The notes under the pieces are model-generated. The model saw only the letters and a program-made list of their open reading frames with translations, searched no databases and was not told where the DNA came from. The position numbers and the translations under genes were made by a program. This document shows positions 16,483 through 24,463 of a DNA stretch of 64,000 nucleotides, piece after piece (position 1 is the first letter of the stretch; the number at the start of each line of letters is the position of its first letter). Source of the stretch: UBA7867 sp964579205 (GTDB lineage: Bacteria; Bacillota; Clostridia; Christensenellales; UBA1242); contig CAZOFH010000006.1 of the NCBI GenBank assembly GCA_964579205.1, positions 8,188-72,187 of the forward strand, in the 5' to 3' direction.

Positions 16483-17349
16483 ATGTTTAATTTTTACGTG
16501 GACGCTTTGGGCGATATGTACGGCGAGGAATTGGCGAAAAATGGGCTAAATCTCGCACCGAGCAAACTACAATGCAGGGACAAAATCATTAATTTTGAGG
16601 GATACAGTGCGGATGCCGACATCGCAAACATCATAGACTGCGTACACAAGCAAAAATGCGACCTCATCCCCCTCACCGCAGACGAGTGGTTTGACTTTTT
16701 TAGCCAAGATATCGAGCACGGGCTGGATGTGATATTTTTTAGCATTTCGTTTAACCTGCGCAAGGACAAAGGCAAGGCGATAAAAGAGGCTTTTGCAAAG
16801 TTGAATAAGACCTATCCCAACTCAAAAGCAATCCTCGTCAACACGCAAACTTTTTCACGCGGCACTAGCGAAATCGCGTCGCTCGCTCATCTCATATATA
16901 CCAAGACGGACGACATTGACCAAGCGCTCGATTTTGCAGAGACGATTATCGGCAAATTCGTCAGCCTTATCGCACTCGACAGCGTGGATAATCTAAAGAA
17001 TAGCCCGCTACTCTGCCCGATTGCCAGCCAGTTTTTCGGGAGTTCACTCAACCTTATGCCGCTAGTCAGCATCGACACCGAGGGCAAATTCCGCCTATTT
17101 GACAAGGCAAAAGGCTACAAATCCGCCGTATCAAAACTCTATAGCAATGTCAAGCAAAACGGGCTAAATGTCGCAGACTATACCTTTAGCATCGTTTATT
17201 TTGATGCGGAAAAAGAAGCGCGCGAACTGTATGACCGCTTCCGCAAAATCGTCACCGAAAACGAAATCCGCCTCGTCCCTATGTCTCCGCAAAACGCCAC
17301 CCTCTGCGGCGGCAAATGCATCAGCCTCACCTTCCATAGTAGGTTTTGA
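16483..17349 (+). CDS. DegV-family fatty-acid-binding-like protein (divergent)
   Basis: DegV (FakB-like) proteins bind a fatty acid for phosphorylation by FakA. In this 288-residue protein the two-domain layout can be followed: DVIFFSISFNLRKDKGKAI near residue 87 replaces the common FSISFNLSGTY-like segment, and NLMPLVSIDTEGKF near residue 188 corresponds to the LKPIL-I-DGK segment. The Ser/Thr that binds the carboxylate early in the protein is not clear, so ligand binding is uncertain. GTAGGTGAA precedes the ATG. Confidence 0.65.
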   Translation: MFNFYVDALGDMYGEELAKNGLNLAPSKLQCRDKIINFEGYSADADIANIIDCVHKQKCDLIPLTADEWFDFFSQDIEHGLDVIFFSISFNLRKDKGKAIKEAFAKLNKTYPNSKAILVNTQTFSRGTSEIASLAHLIYTKTDDIDQALDFAETIIGKFVSLIALDSVDNLKNSPLLCPIASQFFGSSLNLMPLVSIDTEGKFRLFDKAKGYKSAVSKLYSNVKQNGLNVADYTFSIVYFDAEKEARELYDRFRKIVTENEIRLVPMSPQNATLCGGKCISLTFHSRF

Positions 17350-17580
17350 CAAAGGAAGAGAGTACCCTGATAATATAAGATAAAAACTATCATTGCGAAC
17401 CCGCCCTCATAGCCCTGCTTATGTCACAATCTTAGATTCGTTCTACGGAAATTTTGGCAGCGACAATCATAGTGATAGAATGCAGCCGTTTATACGGATT
17501 ACTGGAGTCAGGAACGCATCCCCAGCATTGAGCGATGCGAATACTGGAGCGTTTTGGGTTCAGCACTGCGTGCCTCACCG

Positions 17581-17611
17581 ATTCCACGGCAGGCGATGCC
17601 TGCCGTGGAAT
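17581..17611 (-). repeat. Dispersed repeat family A, copy at 17.6 kb
   Basis: A 14-bp perfect hairpin (ATTCCACGGCAGGC, loop GAT, reverse complement). Read on the minus strand it continues into GGAATCGGTGAGG, matching the GGAATCTGTGAGC of the other family A copies. The rest of the 17350-17655 gap holds no gene that I can support. Confidence 0.75.
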
Positions 17612-17655
17612 AACAACCAAGGCGAAGGATAGACACGCTCGCGGGGATGACCGAA

Positions 17656-17735
17656 CGGCTTGCCGTCGGGCGCGAATGCGCCTAATGCGCCAATAGGCGC
17701 ATAGTGGGTGCGACAGCACACACCACGGCAAGCCG
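17656..17735. repeat. Dispersed structured repeat family B, copy 1
   Basis: Closing stem CGGCTTGCCGT / ACGGCAAGCCG around three hairpins. The middle one is ATGCGCC, loop AATA, GGCGCAT. See the copies at 27907, 42528 and 58349. Confidence 0.85.
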
Positions 17736-17820
17736 CCTTGCGGGGCTGCACCCCGGACCCGCATTAACAAAACAACAAAAAAGCGACCTAAGGGTAATAC
17801 CTTTTGAAATTAGTGTAATA

Positions 17821-17852
17821 AAAAGAACTTTATCAAATGATAGAGTTCTTTT
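17821..17852 (-). terminator. Terminator of the R-M operon
   Basis: AAAAGAACTTTATC, loop AAAT, GATAGAGTTCTTTT. On the minus strand it follows the methyltransferase stop and runs into a T stretch. Confidence 0.8.
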
Positions 17853-17856
17853 ATTT

Positions 17857-19035
17857 TTATGGCTTTAATTTAAATAATTGTTTTGCCATATATTCAATAA
17901 CTTTAACATTTACAGCATTACCAAATTGCTTATATGCTTGATGGTCGTTTTTATTACATATAAATGAATCTGGAAAACTTTGTAATCTAGCAGCTTCTCT
18001 TGGAGTTAATCTTCTTTTAACTTTCCCAATAATAGGTATTTGAACCATTGCAACCAATGCAGGGAAAACATTTGGTCTTTTAACCCTTATACCCGAAGGT
18101 CTAAATTGAATAATTGCATCCCATATTGACTCGCAATCAGCACCACATTGCCATTCTAACTTTTGTTCTGTTGTTGTAAAATCTTGTAAATAATTCCATT
18201 TCTTTAGCCATGAATCAATAAAATCTTTATTGTTTTCATAAAGTTTTCTATTTCTACTAATAAAATTTTCTTTCCATTTAGGATATCCTAATGTTGAATA
18301 ATCATAATCTTTTGAAAATTCAAAAGACCAAATCGGAAAACCTAAAACTTTTTCTTTAATACCACGAATAAATTCATCCCAACAATTTAACACTTTTTCT
18401 TCATGTTTTGAAATGTAGTATTTTTTATCTACTTCACCATGTTCTAATATATTAGAAGATAAGAAATCTATATCATTTTTGTCAATATTTGGAATATTAA
18501 CTGAAATTTCTTTAATTCCGACAGACTCATGAACACCAAGAATAACAACTCTTTCTCTTATTTGTGGAACTCCAATTTGATGAGGACTAACAATAATAGG
18601 AATTTCTGTTATAACATAACCCAATTCCTTAAGGCTATTTTTAATAACATTCCATGTGTTTCCGTTATCATGAGAAGCAAGATTTCTAACATTTTCTAAA
18701 ATAATATATGGTGTTTTATGATGTTTTAATATTCTAATTATCTCAAAAAATAAAGTGCCTCGAGTTTCATCTTCAAAACCCTTTTGCATTCCAGCCTTTG
18801 AAAATGCTTGACATGGAAATCCTGCACATAACACGTCATGAGATGGGATGTTTTCTTCTTTTATATCTCTTATATTTATACCTGAATCTAGGTTGTAATT
18901 TTCTTTATAGGTTTCAATAGCATACTTATCAATATCAGAAGCAAAAACACATTCGCCACCTAGATTTTGTAATGCTTGATGAAATCCACCAATTCCACAA
19001 AATAAATCTATAAACTTAAAATTTTTCTTTAACAT
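17857..19035 (-). CDS. DNA (cytosine-5-)-methyltransferase
   Basis: A 392-residue type II C5 methyltransferase. Motif I FIDLFCGIGGF at residues 8-18, catalytic motif IV GFPCQAFSKAG (Cys 75), motif VI ENVRNL (about 114), motif VIII QIRERVVILG, and motifs IX/X with FGNAVNVKVIEYM are all present in order. The region between VIII and IX is the target-recognition domain and does not tell me the target. Codon use is strongly AT-biased compared with neighbours, as expected for a transferred gene. Its ATG overlaps the end of the endonuclease gene by 7 bp. Confidence 0.94.
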   Translation of the reverse strand: MLKKNFKFIDLFCGIGGFHQALQNLGGECVFASDIDKYAIETYKENYNLDSGINIRDIKEENIPSHDVLCAGFPCQAFSKAGMQKGFEDETRGTLFFEIIRILKHHKTPYIILENVRNLASHDNGNTWNVIKNSLKELGYVITEIPIIVSPHQIGVPQIRERVVILGVHESVGIKEISVNIPNIDKNDIDFLSSNILEHGEVDKKYYISKHEEKVLNCWDEFIRGIKEKVLGFPIWSFEFSKDYDYSTLGYPKWKENFISRNRKLYENNKDFIDSWLKKWNYLQDFTTTEQKLEWQCGADCESIWDAIIQFRPSGIRVKRPNVFPALVAMVQIPIIGKVKRRLTPREAARLQSFPDSFICNKNDHQAYKQFGNAVNVKVIEYMAKQLFKLKP

Positions 19036-20273
19036 ACTTTTTCCTTATAATCATATTTGTAAATAATAAAGTTATCTAGAATCTTTTTAGAAATAGAAAC
19101 TTTTTGTTTCCTAGGGTCTCCATTAGGTTGTTTACCTTGATTAAAATCAGCAAGAACTTCGCCATAGTTGATTCTATTAACTTCTATAATATACATTTTT
19201 GTGTAGTTTATAGAATGTTTTAATTTATTGCCGTATGAATGGGAATCATAAAGTTTTCCTTTTGGCCATTTGCCACTATCTAATTTTAATTGGTTAATAA
19301 ACTCACTAGCTTCAAAATTTTTATCTTTATCTTTTATAGTATCATGTTCATAAACAACATACCAAAATTTGTCGTAAGTATTTATTGCTTCTAGAACACT
19401 TTCTTTGTCATTACCTAAAATAGCACCTGATGAAAGACTTTCAGACTTTAAGTCTCCATAAAAAGAAACTTCATTAAACCATAAATCAAAATCTAAATCT
19501 GATTGTCCTTTTTGTCTAATATATTTGCAATAATTTTCAGTATTATTATCTTTGGTAAAATGATAAAAACGATACTCTAAAAACCAGCCAGCCCATTCAG
19601 ATTGAGCCCATTGAGACCATGATTTATTTCTCATTTCTTCAACACATTTAATCGCTTCTAACCATTGTCCAAAAGGGAAACCATAATTAAACTTTGTAAA
19701 TAAATCAAATATCTTTGTAATCTTATTTTGAACAACAATATTGTCATTAAGATAATCTTTTAATTTTGTATATTTTACAACATATAACATATTGTTATTT
19801 CTATCAATTTTTTTGAAAATACCATTTTTCATGCCTTGATATAAATCATTAACATATACATGAGCAGCTGAGTTATGCATCTTTTTCATTAAATAAGTGT
19901 CTTTGACAAAATCTACAAAAACAATATTTCCTTTATAATGATACACACCTAGAAACCTAACAAAATAATTTGTTTTATTAGAAACTTCTAATGCAACATT
20001 CTTAAAAGACATTTGTAATTGAATTCTTTTCTTAAAAATAGGATGAGCACCATCCCCACCCAAATAGGAAATATTGGCAAACAATAAAACTTGCTTTATA
20101 CCATCATTATTTAAGTAAACTAATACTTTACGATTTGCAATAATTTCTTCTGAACAATTTTCTTTTCCTAATACTTCAATCAATCTTTCTTTAATTTGAT
20201 TAGTTGTTAAAGTTTGGTCAAAATCTATTTCTAAACTTAAATCACTTCTTAATTGTTGGCTTTTAAGATTCAT
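19029..20273 (-). CDS. Probable type II restriction endonuclease
   Basis: The 414-residue protein is translated just before and overlapping the methyltransferase, the usual place for a cognate endonuclease. I do not recognise the family by sequence, but residues 259-276 read D-L-D-F-D then, ten residues on, GDLKSES, a good candidate for a PD-(D/E)xK site (D261 or D263, D274, K276). An N-terminal ISYLGGDGAHPIFKKR block also looks conserved in style. Recognition sequence unknown. The gene has the AT-rich codon use of the cassette, and the methyltransferase is downstream, so expression order would be endonuclease first. Confidence 0.65.
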   Translation of the reverse strand: MNLKSQQLRSDLSLEIDFDQTLTTNQIKERLIEVLGKENCSEEIIANRKVLVYLNNDGIKQVLLFANISYLGGDGAHPIFKKRIQLQMSFKNVALEVSNKTNYFVRFLGVYHYKGNIVFVDFVKDTYLMKKMHNSAAHVYVNDLYQGMKNGIFKKIDRNNNMLYVVKYTKLKDYLNDNIVVQNKITKIFDLFTKFNYGFPFGQWLEAIKCVEEMRNKSWSQWAQSEWAGWFLEYRFYHFTKDNNTENYCKYIRQKGQSDLDFDLWFNEVSFYGDLKSESLSSGAILGNDKESVLEAINTYDKFWYVVYEHDTIKDKDKNFEASEFINQLKLDSGKWPKGKLYDSHSYGNKLKHSINYTKMYIIEVNRINYGEVLADFNQGKQPNGDPRKQKVSISKKILDNFIIYKYDYKEKVC

Positions 20274-20457
20274 ACTTCACTCCTTACAAACTATATTATA
20301 ACACATATTTTTTCAAAAAGCTACTTTTTCTAGAAAAATATCAAAATTTGTAAGAAAATTTATAAATGGCATTTAGGCGTGTACTTGTCTTGATACATGT
20401 GCTCTCGCTTTTGCTCGAGCAGACAAGCACACGTCTATAAAATAAATTAAAGCAGAC

Positions 20458-20500
20458 AAAAAGCGAAAGTGTTGGTGAACGTAACACACTTTCGCTTTTT
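20458..20500. terminator. Strong hairpin, terminator-like, both strands
   Basis: AAAAAGCGAAAGTG at 20458-20471 pairs with its reverse complement at 20487-20500. A and T tracts at the ends make it terminator-like in both directions. It lies upstream of the endonuclease gene inside the cassette. Confidence 0.7.
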
Positions 20501-20536
20501 GCTGTTCTATATAATGGCTAATTTATTCCATGGTGA

Positions 20537-20669
20537 ACTTGACAAGAGCCTCTGAAATGAATTTTTCTTTTGCTGGTTAAGCCAGAGAAACGATGTTTAT
20601 GCTTCCAACTTCGCCTTTTTCGTTTCTCTGCCTTTTGATATTGTGTTTTCATTTCTTCTCTTGTCAAGT
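20537..20669. repeat. Long imperfect inverted repeat (133 bp)
   Basis: Three paired segments nest inside one another: ACTTGACAAGAG / CTCTTGTCAAGT at the ends, GAAATGAA / TTCATTTC, and CAGAGAAACGA / TCGTTTCTCTG. No gene is seen between 20274 and 20811. A further hairpin (GTGTACTTGTCT...AGACAAGCACAC) lies at about 20378-20434. It could be a structured RNA or a short non-autonomous element. Confidence 0.6.
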
Positions 20670-20811
20670 ACCTTTCACGGCATAAAATAGCCAGTAAAAA
20701 AGAGAACTAGATTTTTGATTTCTAATTCTCTTAATTATTACACTAGTTTCAAAATGCAGTGACTAATGATCGCTTTTTTGATTTTGTTTATGGTCGGAAT
20801 TGTGTTATTTC

Positions 20812-21354
20812 TTATGAAAAGTATGTGAGCCACGAGTCATCCTGCAAGAGATCCACGCTCACTACCACCCCTTGCGAACCGGTATGTTTGATAATAAATG
20901 TATTCGTCGCAAGGTTGTTGTACTCATCATTATTGACATCTATGTAATGAATCACCGAATATCTCAGATATGTCGGGGTAATAATGCGTACACGATATTG
21001 TGTGTTTGCGGTCAGCGACCCGCCCAAGTCAAATGATTGCCCTGCTTGGGTAGCAAACGAAATCTTTTTGACTACGACCAAACTACCCGACAAAGTAGAA
21101 ATCTGTATAATCACCTGTGATTTGGCTGCAGGATAAGCCGAGCCGTATGATGTCAGACCGGGACCCAAATACGCACTGTCAGAGTTATCTTCTACCGAGA
21201 CCGTGAACGACCCACCCGCAGCCACCGCCGCATCGCCACGCGCTTTTTGTGGCCCCTGCAGCAAGAGCACGGGCAGCACGGCACTCAGCAAAAGCACGAC
21301 GGCAGCAATAATGCTCACGAGTACTGTTTTACCAGTCTTACCTATTTTTTGCAT
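20812..21354 (-). CDS. Exported or membrane-anchored protein, unknown function
   Basis: The 180-residue product begins with a basic stretch and a long hydrophobic segment (about residues 10-33), a signal peptide or anchor. The rest is rich in Ser, Thr, Val and Tyr with alternating beta-strand patterns (VIIQISTLSGSLVVVKK), like small secreted beta-sandwich proteins. I do not recognise a domain. GAGGAG lies 8 bp before the ATG at 21354; a TTG two codons upstream is too close to it to be the start. Confidence 0.7.
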   Translation of the reverse strand: MQKIGKTGKTVLVSIIAAVVLLLSAVLPVLLLQGPQKARGDAAVAAGGSFTVSVEDNSDSAYLGPGLTSYGSAYPAAKSQVIIQISTLSGSLVVVKKISFATQAGQSFDLGGSLTANTQYRVRIITPTYLRYSVIHYIDVNNDEYNNLATNTFIIKHTGSQGVVVSVDLLQDDSWLTYFS

Positions 21355-21488
21355 TGGCAAATCTCCTCAATTTTTTATTATTCTTGTGGCATTTTGACAT
21401 TATATATACTATTGTACCGAATTTTGTCAAAATTATCAAATGATTTTACATACTTTTTGCAAATTTCGCAAAAAACTTTCGCCACAAA

Positions 21489-21514
21489 ACAAAAAAGGCA
21501 GGCAAAACCTGTCT
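21489..21514 (-). terminator. Terminator of the 36-residue peptide gene
   Basis: On the minus strand AGACAGG, short loop, CCTGCCT and six Ts, starting 17 bp after the stop codon of the small gene. Confidence 0.75.
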
Positions 21515-21530
21515 CAAATTGCTCAAATCT

Positions 21531-21641
21531 TTATGGAAAAGCGACCACGACCGCCACCAATACAGTGCAAAAACTCGCCATTACCGTCGCAAACTTACTC
21601 CAAAACGCCTTATTCTTTGGACAAATTATATGAAAACTCAT
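21531..21641 (-). CDS. 36-residue single-span membrane peptide
   Basis: The frame reads MSFHIICPKNKAFW, then a hydrophobic stretch of about 18 residues, ending VVVAFP. It has every part of an independent gene: a promoter (TTGTCA-17-TAAAAT), an ideal AGGAGGAG ribosome binding site seven bases before the ATG, and a terminator 17 bp after the stop. Size and topology (short basic N-terminus, one membrane span) are like small stress or type I toxin peptides, but I see no homology and no clear antisense RNA. The function is unknown. Confidence 0.7.
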   Translation of the reverse strand: MSFHIICPKNKAFWSKFATVMASFCTVLVAVVVAFP

Positions 21642-21666
21642 TACTACTCCTCCTAATCTTTTGATA

Positions 21667-21695
21667 ATTTTAGCACTTTTCGCACTACTTGACAA
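21667..21695 (-). promoter_or_regulatory. Promoter of the 36-residue peptide gene
   Basis: On the minus strand TTGTCA (21690-21695), 17-nt spacer, TAAAAT (21667-21672). Confidence 0.75.
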
Positions 21696-21824
21696 ATGAT
21701 TTCGAGATAGTTTTTTGTTTTTTGCTAAGAGCGCAACACCCTAAGGACGAACTGATACTAATAAACGGGCTAACACTTGAACAAAAGGCTGTCGGCAATG
21801 CTATGTACAGACTAATGCTGAAAG

Positions 21825-21883
21825 GGATTCGCCGCAATGCGCATCGCAAATTCCTCGGACACCGTCGGCGTCCTCTGAATGAC
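21825..21883 (-). repeat. Dispersed repeat family A, copy at 21.85 kb
   Basis: On the minus strand GTCATTCAGAGG, then the stem GGACGCC / GGTGTCC with loop GAC, then GAGGAATTTGCGA and a second small palindrome, ending GGCGAATCC. It overlaps no supported gene. A long open frame on the plus strand here is only the repeat read through. Confidence 0.75.
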
Positions 21884-21911
21884 AAGTGTTGGCACCCCCA
21901 CCTGACCACAT

Positions 21912-21946
21912 TAATAAAAACAATGCAGAGGGAAACCCCGCATTGT
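21912..21946 (-). terminator. Terminator after the PucR-type gene
   Basis: On the minus strand ACAATGC, GC-rich inner stem, GCATTGT and T run. Confidence 0.8.
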
Positions 21947-21964
21947 AGTCAAGCCCCCCCCCTA

Positions 21965-22336
21965 CTACTTGAGGGTCTCGAGTTGGGCAAGTTTGTTGAT
22001 ATGGCGTTTGCGCTTGATTTCGGTACTCTTGAAAGCGAGTAAGACTGAGAGCGTCACGGCGTCGTCAAACTTGCGGATATCCAGCCCCAAGAGATTGTTG
22101 ATTTTGTTGAGCCGATACAATAGCGTATTGCGATGCACGATGAGTTCGGCACTGGTTTTGATAAGATTGAGGTTGTGCTTGAAAAAAGTTTGCACGGTCA
22201 AAATAAGTTCTTCATCGGCAAAAAACTTTTTGACATTGGGGTCGTTGTAAATTTGGCTGACGCAAGCCAAGTTGTTTGGGTCGACATTAATAAGGATATT
22301 TTGCAGCAAACTTTGGTTTTGCGAATTATTTTTCAT
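21965..22336 (-). CDS. PucR/CdaR-type C-terminal HTH protein
   Basis: A 123-residue protein whose C-terminal half is the PucR helix-turn-helix: LNLIKTSAELIVHRNTLLYRLNKI followed by LLGLDIRKFDDAVTLSVLLAF. In full-length PucR/CdaR regulators a sensory region precedes this domain; here only about 50 residues precede it. The ATG at 22336 overlaps the end of the ABC ATPase gene by 11 bp, so the two are translated together. A regulator stitched to an ABC ATPase suggests it controls or responds to that protein. Confidence 0.82.
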   Translation of the reverse strand: MKNNSQNQSLLQNILINVDPNNLACVSQIYNDPNVKKFFADEELILTVQTFFKHNLNLIKTSAELIVHRNTLLYRLNKINNLLGLDIRKFDDAVTLSVLLAFKSTEIKRKRHINKLAQLETLK

Positions 22337-22991
22337 TGTTTTTCTCCGACAAGCAGCCACCGTTTAGGTAATAGACTTTCTGCACCAAGTCGCCCAAAAC
22401 CTGCTCATTCTCAGACGCAAAAATGATAGTTTTTTGCGCGGGGTCTTTGTCGAGCAAAATCTGCAGGCATTTTTTGGTCTGTTTGACAATTTCGCCGTCA
22501 GGGTCATCAAAAATATCGTCGCACAGCAGGATATCTATCGGGCGAAGAGCGAGTCTAGCGATCTGCACTTGCCTACGCTCTAGCCGAGACAGCGTCCCGA
22601 TCTTGAGGTCGGCTAGATAACTCAATTCAAACTCATTGAGCACGGCGCGCACGCGAGTCTCCCACTCTCTCTTGGGCACTTTGCGATTTTTGAGAACCCA
22701 CGCGAGGTTGTCAAAAACGGTCTTGCGCTCAAAAAAAACAGGAGCTTGAGTAATGTAACCCAAGTTTACATTGGTGGCAAAATCGACCTTTGATACAGGC
22801 ACATCACGGATGTAGGCCTCGCCACTCTTGAGAGTCTCTAGCCCAGCGATCAGTCGCAAAAGGGCTGTCTTGCCCGCCCCCTCATTACCGATGATAGCGA
22901 CCCTCTCGCCATTTTTTACCGTCAAATTGACATTCATCAGAGCATTATAATCCTTGCTATATGCTACGACAACATTTTTCAAAACAATCAT
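22326..22991 (-). CDS. ABC-type ATP-binding protein, no permease partner
   Basis: A 221-residue nucleotide-binding subunit: Walker A GNEGAGKT, Q-loop YITQAP, a weak signature TLSRLERRQ in place of LSGGQ, Walker B ILLCDDIFDD and, near the end, no clear switch histidine (FASENEQ in its place). The degenerate signature and missing histidine suggest reduced or regulatory ATPase activity. No membrane subunit lies nearby. The start at 22991 (MIVLKN) begins the core strand; the frame extends ten codons further without better support. Confidence 0.82.
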   Translation of the reverse strand: MIVLKNVVVAYSKDYNALMNVNLTVKNGERVAIIGNEGAGKTALLRLIAGLETLKSGEAYIRDVPVSKVDFATNVNLGYITQAPVFFERKTVFDNLAWVLKNRKVPKREWETRVRAVLNEFELSYLADLKIGTLSRLERRQVQIARLALRPIDILLCDDIFDDPDGEIVKQTKKCLQILLDKDPAQKTIIFASENEQVLGDLVQKVYYLNGGCLSEKNNEK

Positions 22992-23083
22992 TTGTTTTAC
23001 CTCTCTCACTCTATAATACACTTTTTACAAAATTTAATCAAGTATTATTCTCAAAAAATAATATGTTTTTTCATTTAATTTGC

Positions 23084-23112
23084 TAGTCAAAAAACAAAAC
23101 TTTTGGTATAAT
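23084..23112 (+). promoter_or_regulatory. Promoter of the alpha-oxoamine synthase gene
   Basis: TAGTCA, 17-nt spacer, TATAAT. It is about 35 nt before the ATG, with TTGGAGAAA as ribosome binding site. Confidence 0.6.
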
Positions 23113-23148
23113 GGGACTTATACAAATCACTAATTGGAGAAATAATTT

Positions 23149-24348
23149 ATGGATTTATTTGAAAAATGCTATAACTTTGACACTGTCAAAAAAATCAAAG
23201 AGGCTGGCGTTTATCCTTACTTTCACTATCTCGAGAGTGGGCAAGATATCGTAGTAAATATGGAGGGGCACAGGGTCATTATGATCGGCTCAAACAACTA
23301 TATGGGACTGACCAATCATCCTGAGGTCGTCGAGGCTGGTATCGAGGCGTACAAAAAGTACGGTTCGGGCTGCTCAGGGTCGCGATTTCTCAATGGCACG
23401 CTAGACCTACATCTCACGCTAGAACACGAACTTGCGGAATTCCTTCACAAAGAGGACTGTATGACTTTTACCACAGGCTTTATGAGCAACTTGGGTATTA
23501 TCTCGGCTATCGCAGGCAGAAATGACGTCATCCTATGTGACAAGGAGAACCACGCGAGTATTTACGACGGGTGTAGACTGAGTTTTGCAAAGATGCTGCG
23601 TTATGAACACAGCGATATGGCTGACCTAGAAAAACAACTGCAGACTATCCCTAGTGACAAAGGCATCCTCATTGTGACTGACGGCGTATTCAGTATGGGC
23701 GGAGACCTATGCAAACTGCCAGAAATCGTGGCGCTCGCCAAAAAGTACGGTGCTAGGATTATGATTGACGACGCGCACGGGCTGGGCGTATTCGGCGAAC
23801 ACGGTCGCGGCACGGCAGAGCATTTTGGGCTGGAGGACGATGTAGATATCATTATGGGTACATTTAGCAAGAGTTTGGCGAGTCTCGGCGGCTATATGGC
23901 GGGCAAGGCGGAGGTCGTAAATTACGTGCGCCACAGTTCGCGTCCTTTCATCTTTGCTGCTAGCCCTACCCCAGCGAACGCCGCTAGTGCTTTGGCTGCC
24001 CTGCGCATTATCAAGCGTGAGCCTGAGCGTGTAAAAAATTTGCAGCACATTGCCGACTATATGCGTAACGCGCTCAAATCGCGCAACATCCCTATTCGTG
24101 ACAGTGTAGCGCCTATCATTCCTATCGAAACATACGACGACTACCGCACTTTCCTCGCGTGCAAGACGCTTTTTGACAAGGGCGTGTATGTCAACCCAGT
24201 CGTAAGCCCTGCGGTCGCCCCGGGCGACGCAATCATCCGCACTAGTTACACAGCCACTCACACCGAGGCACTGATGGATGAGGCTGCCGACATTATCAAA
24301 GAGGTCTTTGACCACCTCCCACCTCGCGACGACTCTATCAAGTTTTAG
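23149..24348 (+). CDS. Alpha-oxoamine synthase family PLP enzyme
   Basis: These fold-type I enzymes condense an amino acid with an acyl-CoA and release CO2 (BioF, Kbl, HemA, serine palmitoyltransferase). The 399 residues show the signature SNNYMGLTNHPEV, GSGCSGSRFLNGT, HEN-like KENHASIYDG, the PLP-binding DDAHGLGVFGEHGRG, and the lysine in GTFSKSLASLGGY. No biotin, threonine or sphingolipid genes lie next to it, so the substrate cannot be chosen. It resembles the Kbl/SPT-like group in Firmicutes more than BioF by overall feel, which is a weak judgement. Confidence 0.88.
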   Translation: MDLFEKCYNFDTVKKIKEAGVYPYFHYLESGQDIVVNMEGHRVIMIGSNNYMGLTNHPEVVEAGIEAYKKYGSGCSGSRFLNGTLDLHLTLEHELAEFLHKEDCMTFTTGFMSNLGIISAIAGRNDVILCDKENHASIYDGCRLSFAKMLRYEHSDMADLEKQLQTIPSDKGILIVTDGVFSMGGDLCKLPEIVALAKKYGARIMIDDAHGLGVFGEHGRGTAEHFGLEDDVDIIMGTFSKSLASLGGYMAGKAEVVNYVRHSSRPFIFAASPTPANAASALAALRIIKREPERVKNLQHIADYMRNALKSRNIPIRDSVAPIIPIETYDDYRTFLACKTLFDKGVYVNPVVSPAVAPGDAIIRTSYTATHTEALMDEAADIIKEVFDHLPPRDDSIKF

Positions 24349-24364
24349 TCTCGAGCAAAATACA

Positions 24365-24394
24365 AAAAAACGACCACATTTGGGTCGTTTTTGT
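24365..24394. terminator. Bidirectional terminator between the synthase and prfA
   Basis: AAAAACGACC, loop ACATTT, GGGTCGTTTTT with A and T runs at both sides of a convergent pair. Confidence 0.88.
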
Positions 24395-24463
24395 TTTATC
24401 AAAATTCACATACCGAGGCTGTGACCGTGCTCCTGCCACTCCTCGTGATATGATGAATTCAAC

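Larger units (their letters stand above)
17802..20754. mobile_element. Inverted-repeat-bounded restriction-modification cassette
   Basis: The ends are 20-bp inverted repeats, TTTTGAAATTAGTGTAATAA at 17802-17821 and, inverted, TTTTGAAACTAGTGTAATAA at 20735-20754 (19/20). Each is followed inward by a hairpin of similar shape. The interior is much more AT-rich than the flanks and carries a methyltransferase and a probable restriction endonuclease but no transposase. Immediately outside lie AAAAAAGCGA (17777-17786) and TCGCTTTTTT (20770-20779), the two arms of what looks like one terminator of this genome's usual type, with CTAA on both sides (17788-17791, 20763-20766) as a possible 4-bp target duplication. 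The insertion reading is inference. Confidence 0.6.

Noticed and set aside
21689..22042. 117-codon open frame on the plus strand
   Set aside because: It runs through a family A repeat, a terminator and a C run, and lies antisense to the PucR-type gene. No ribosome site.
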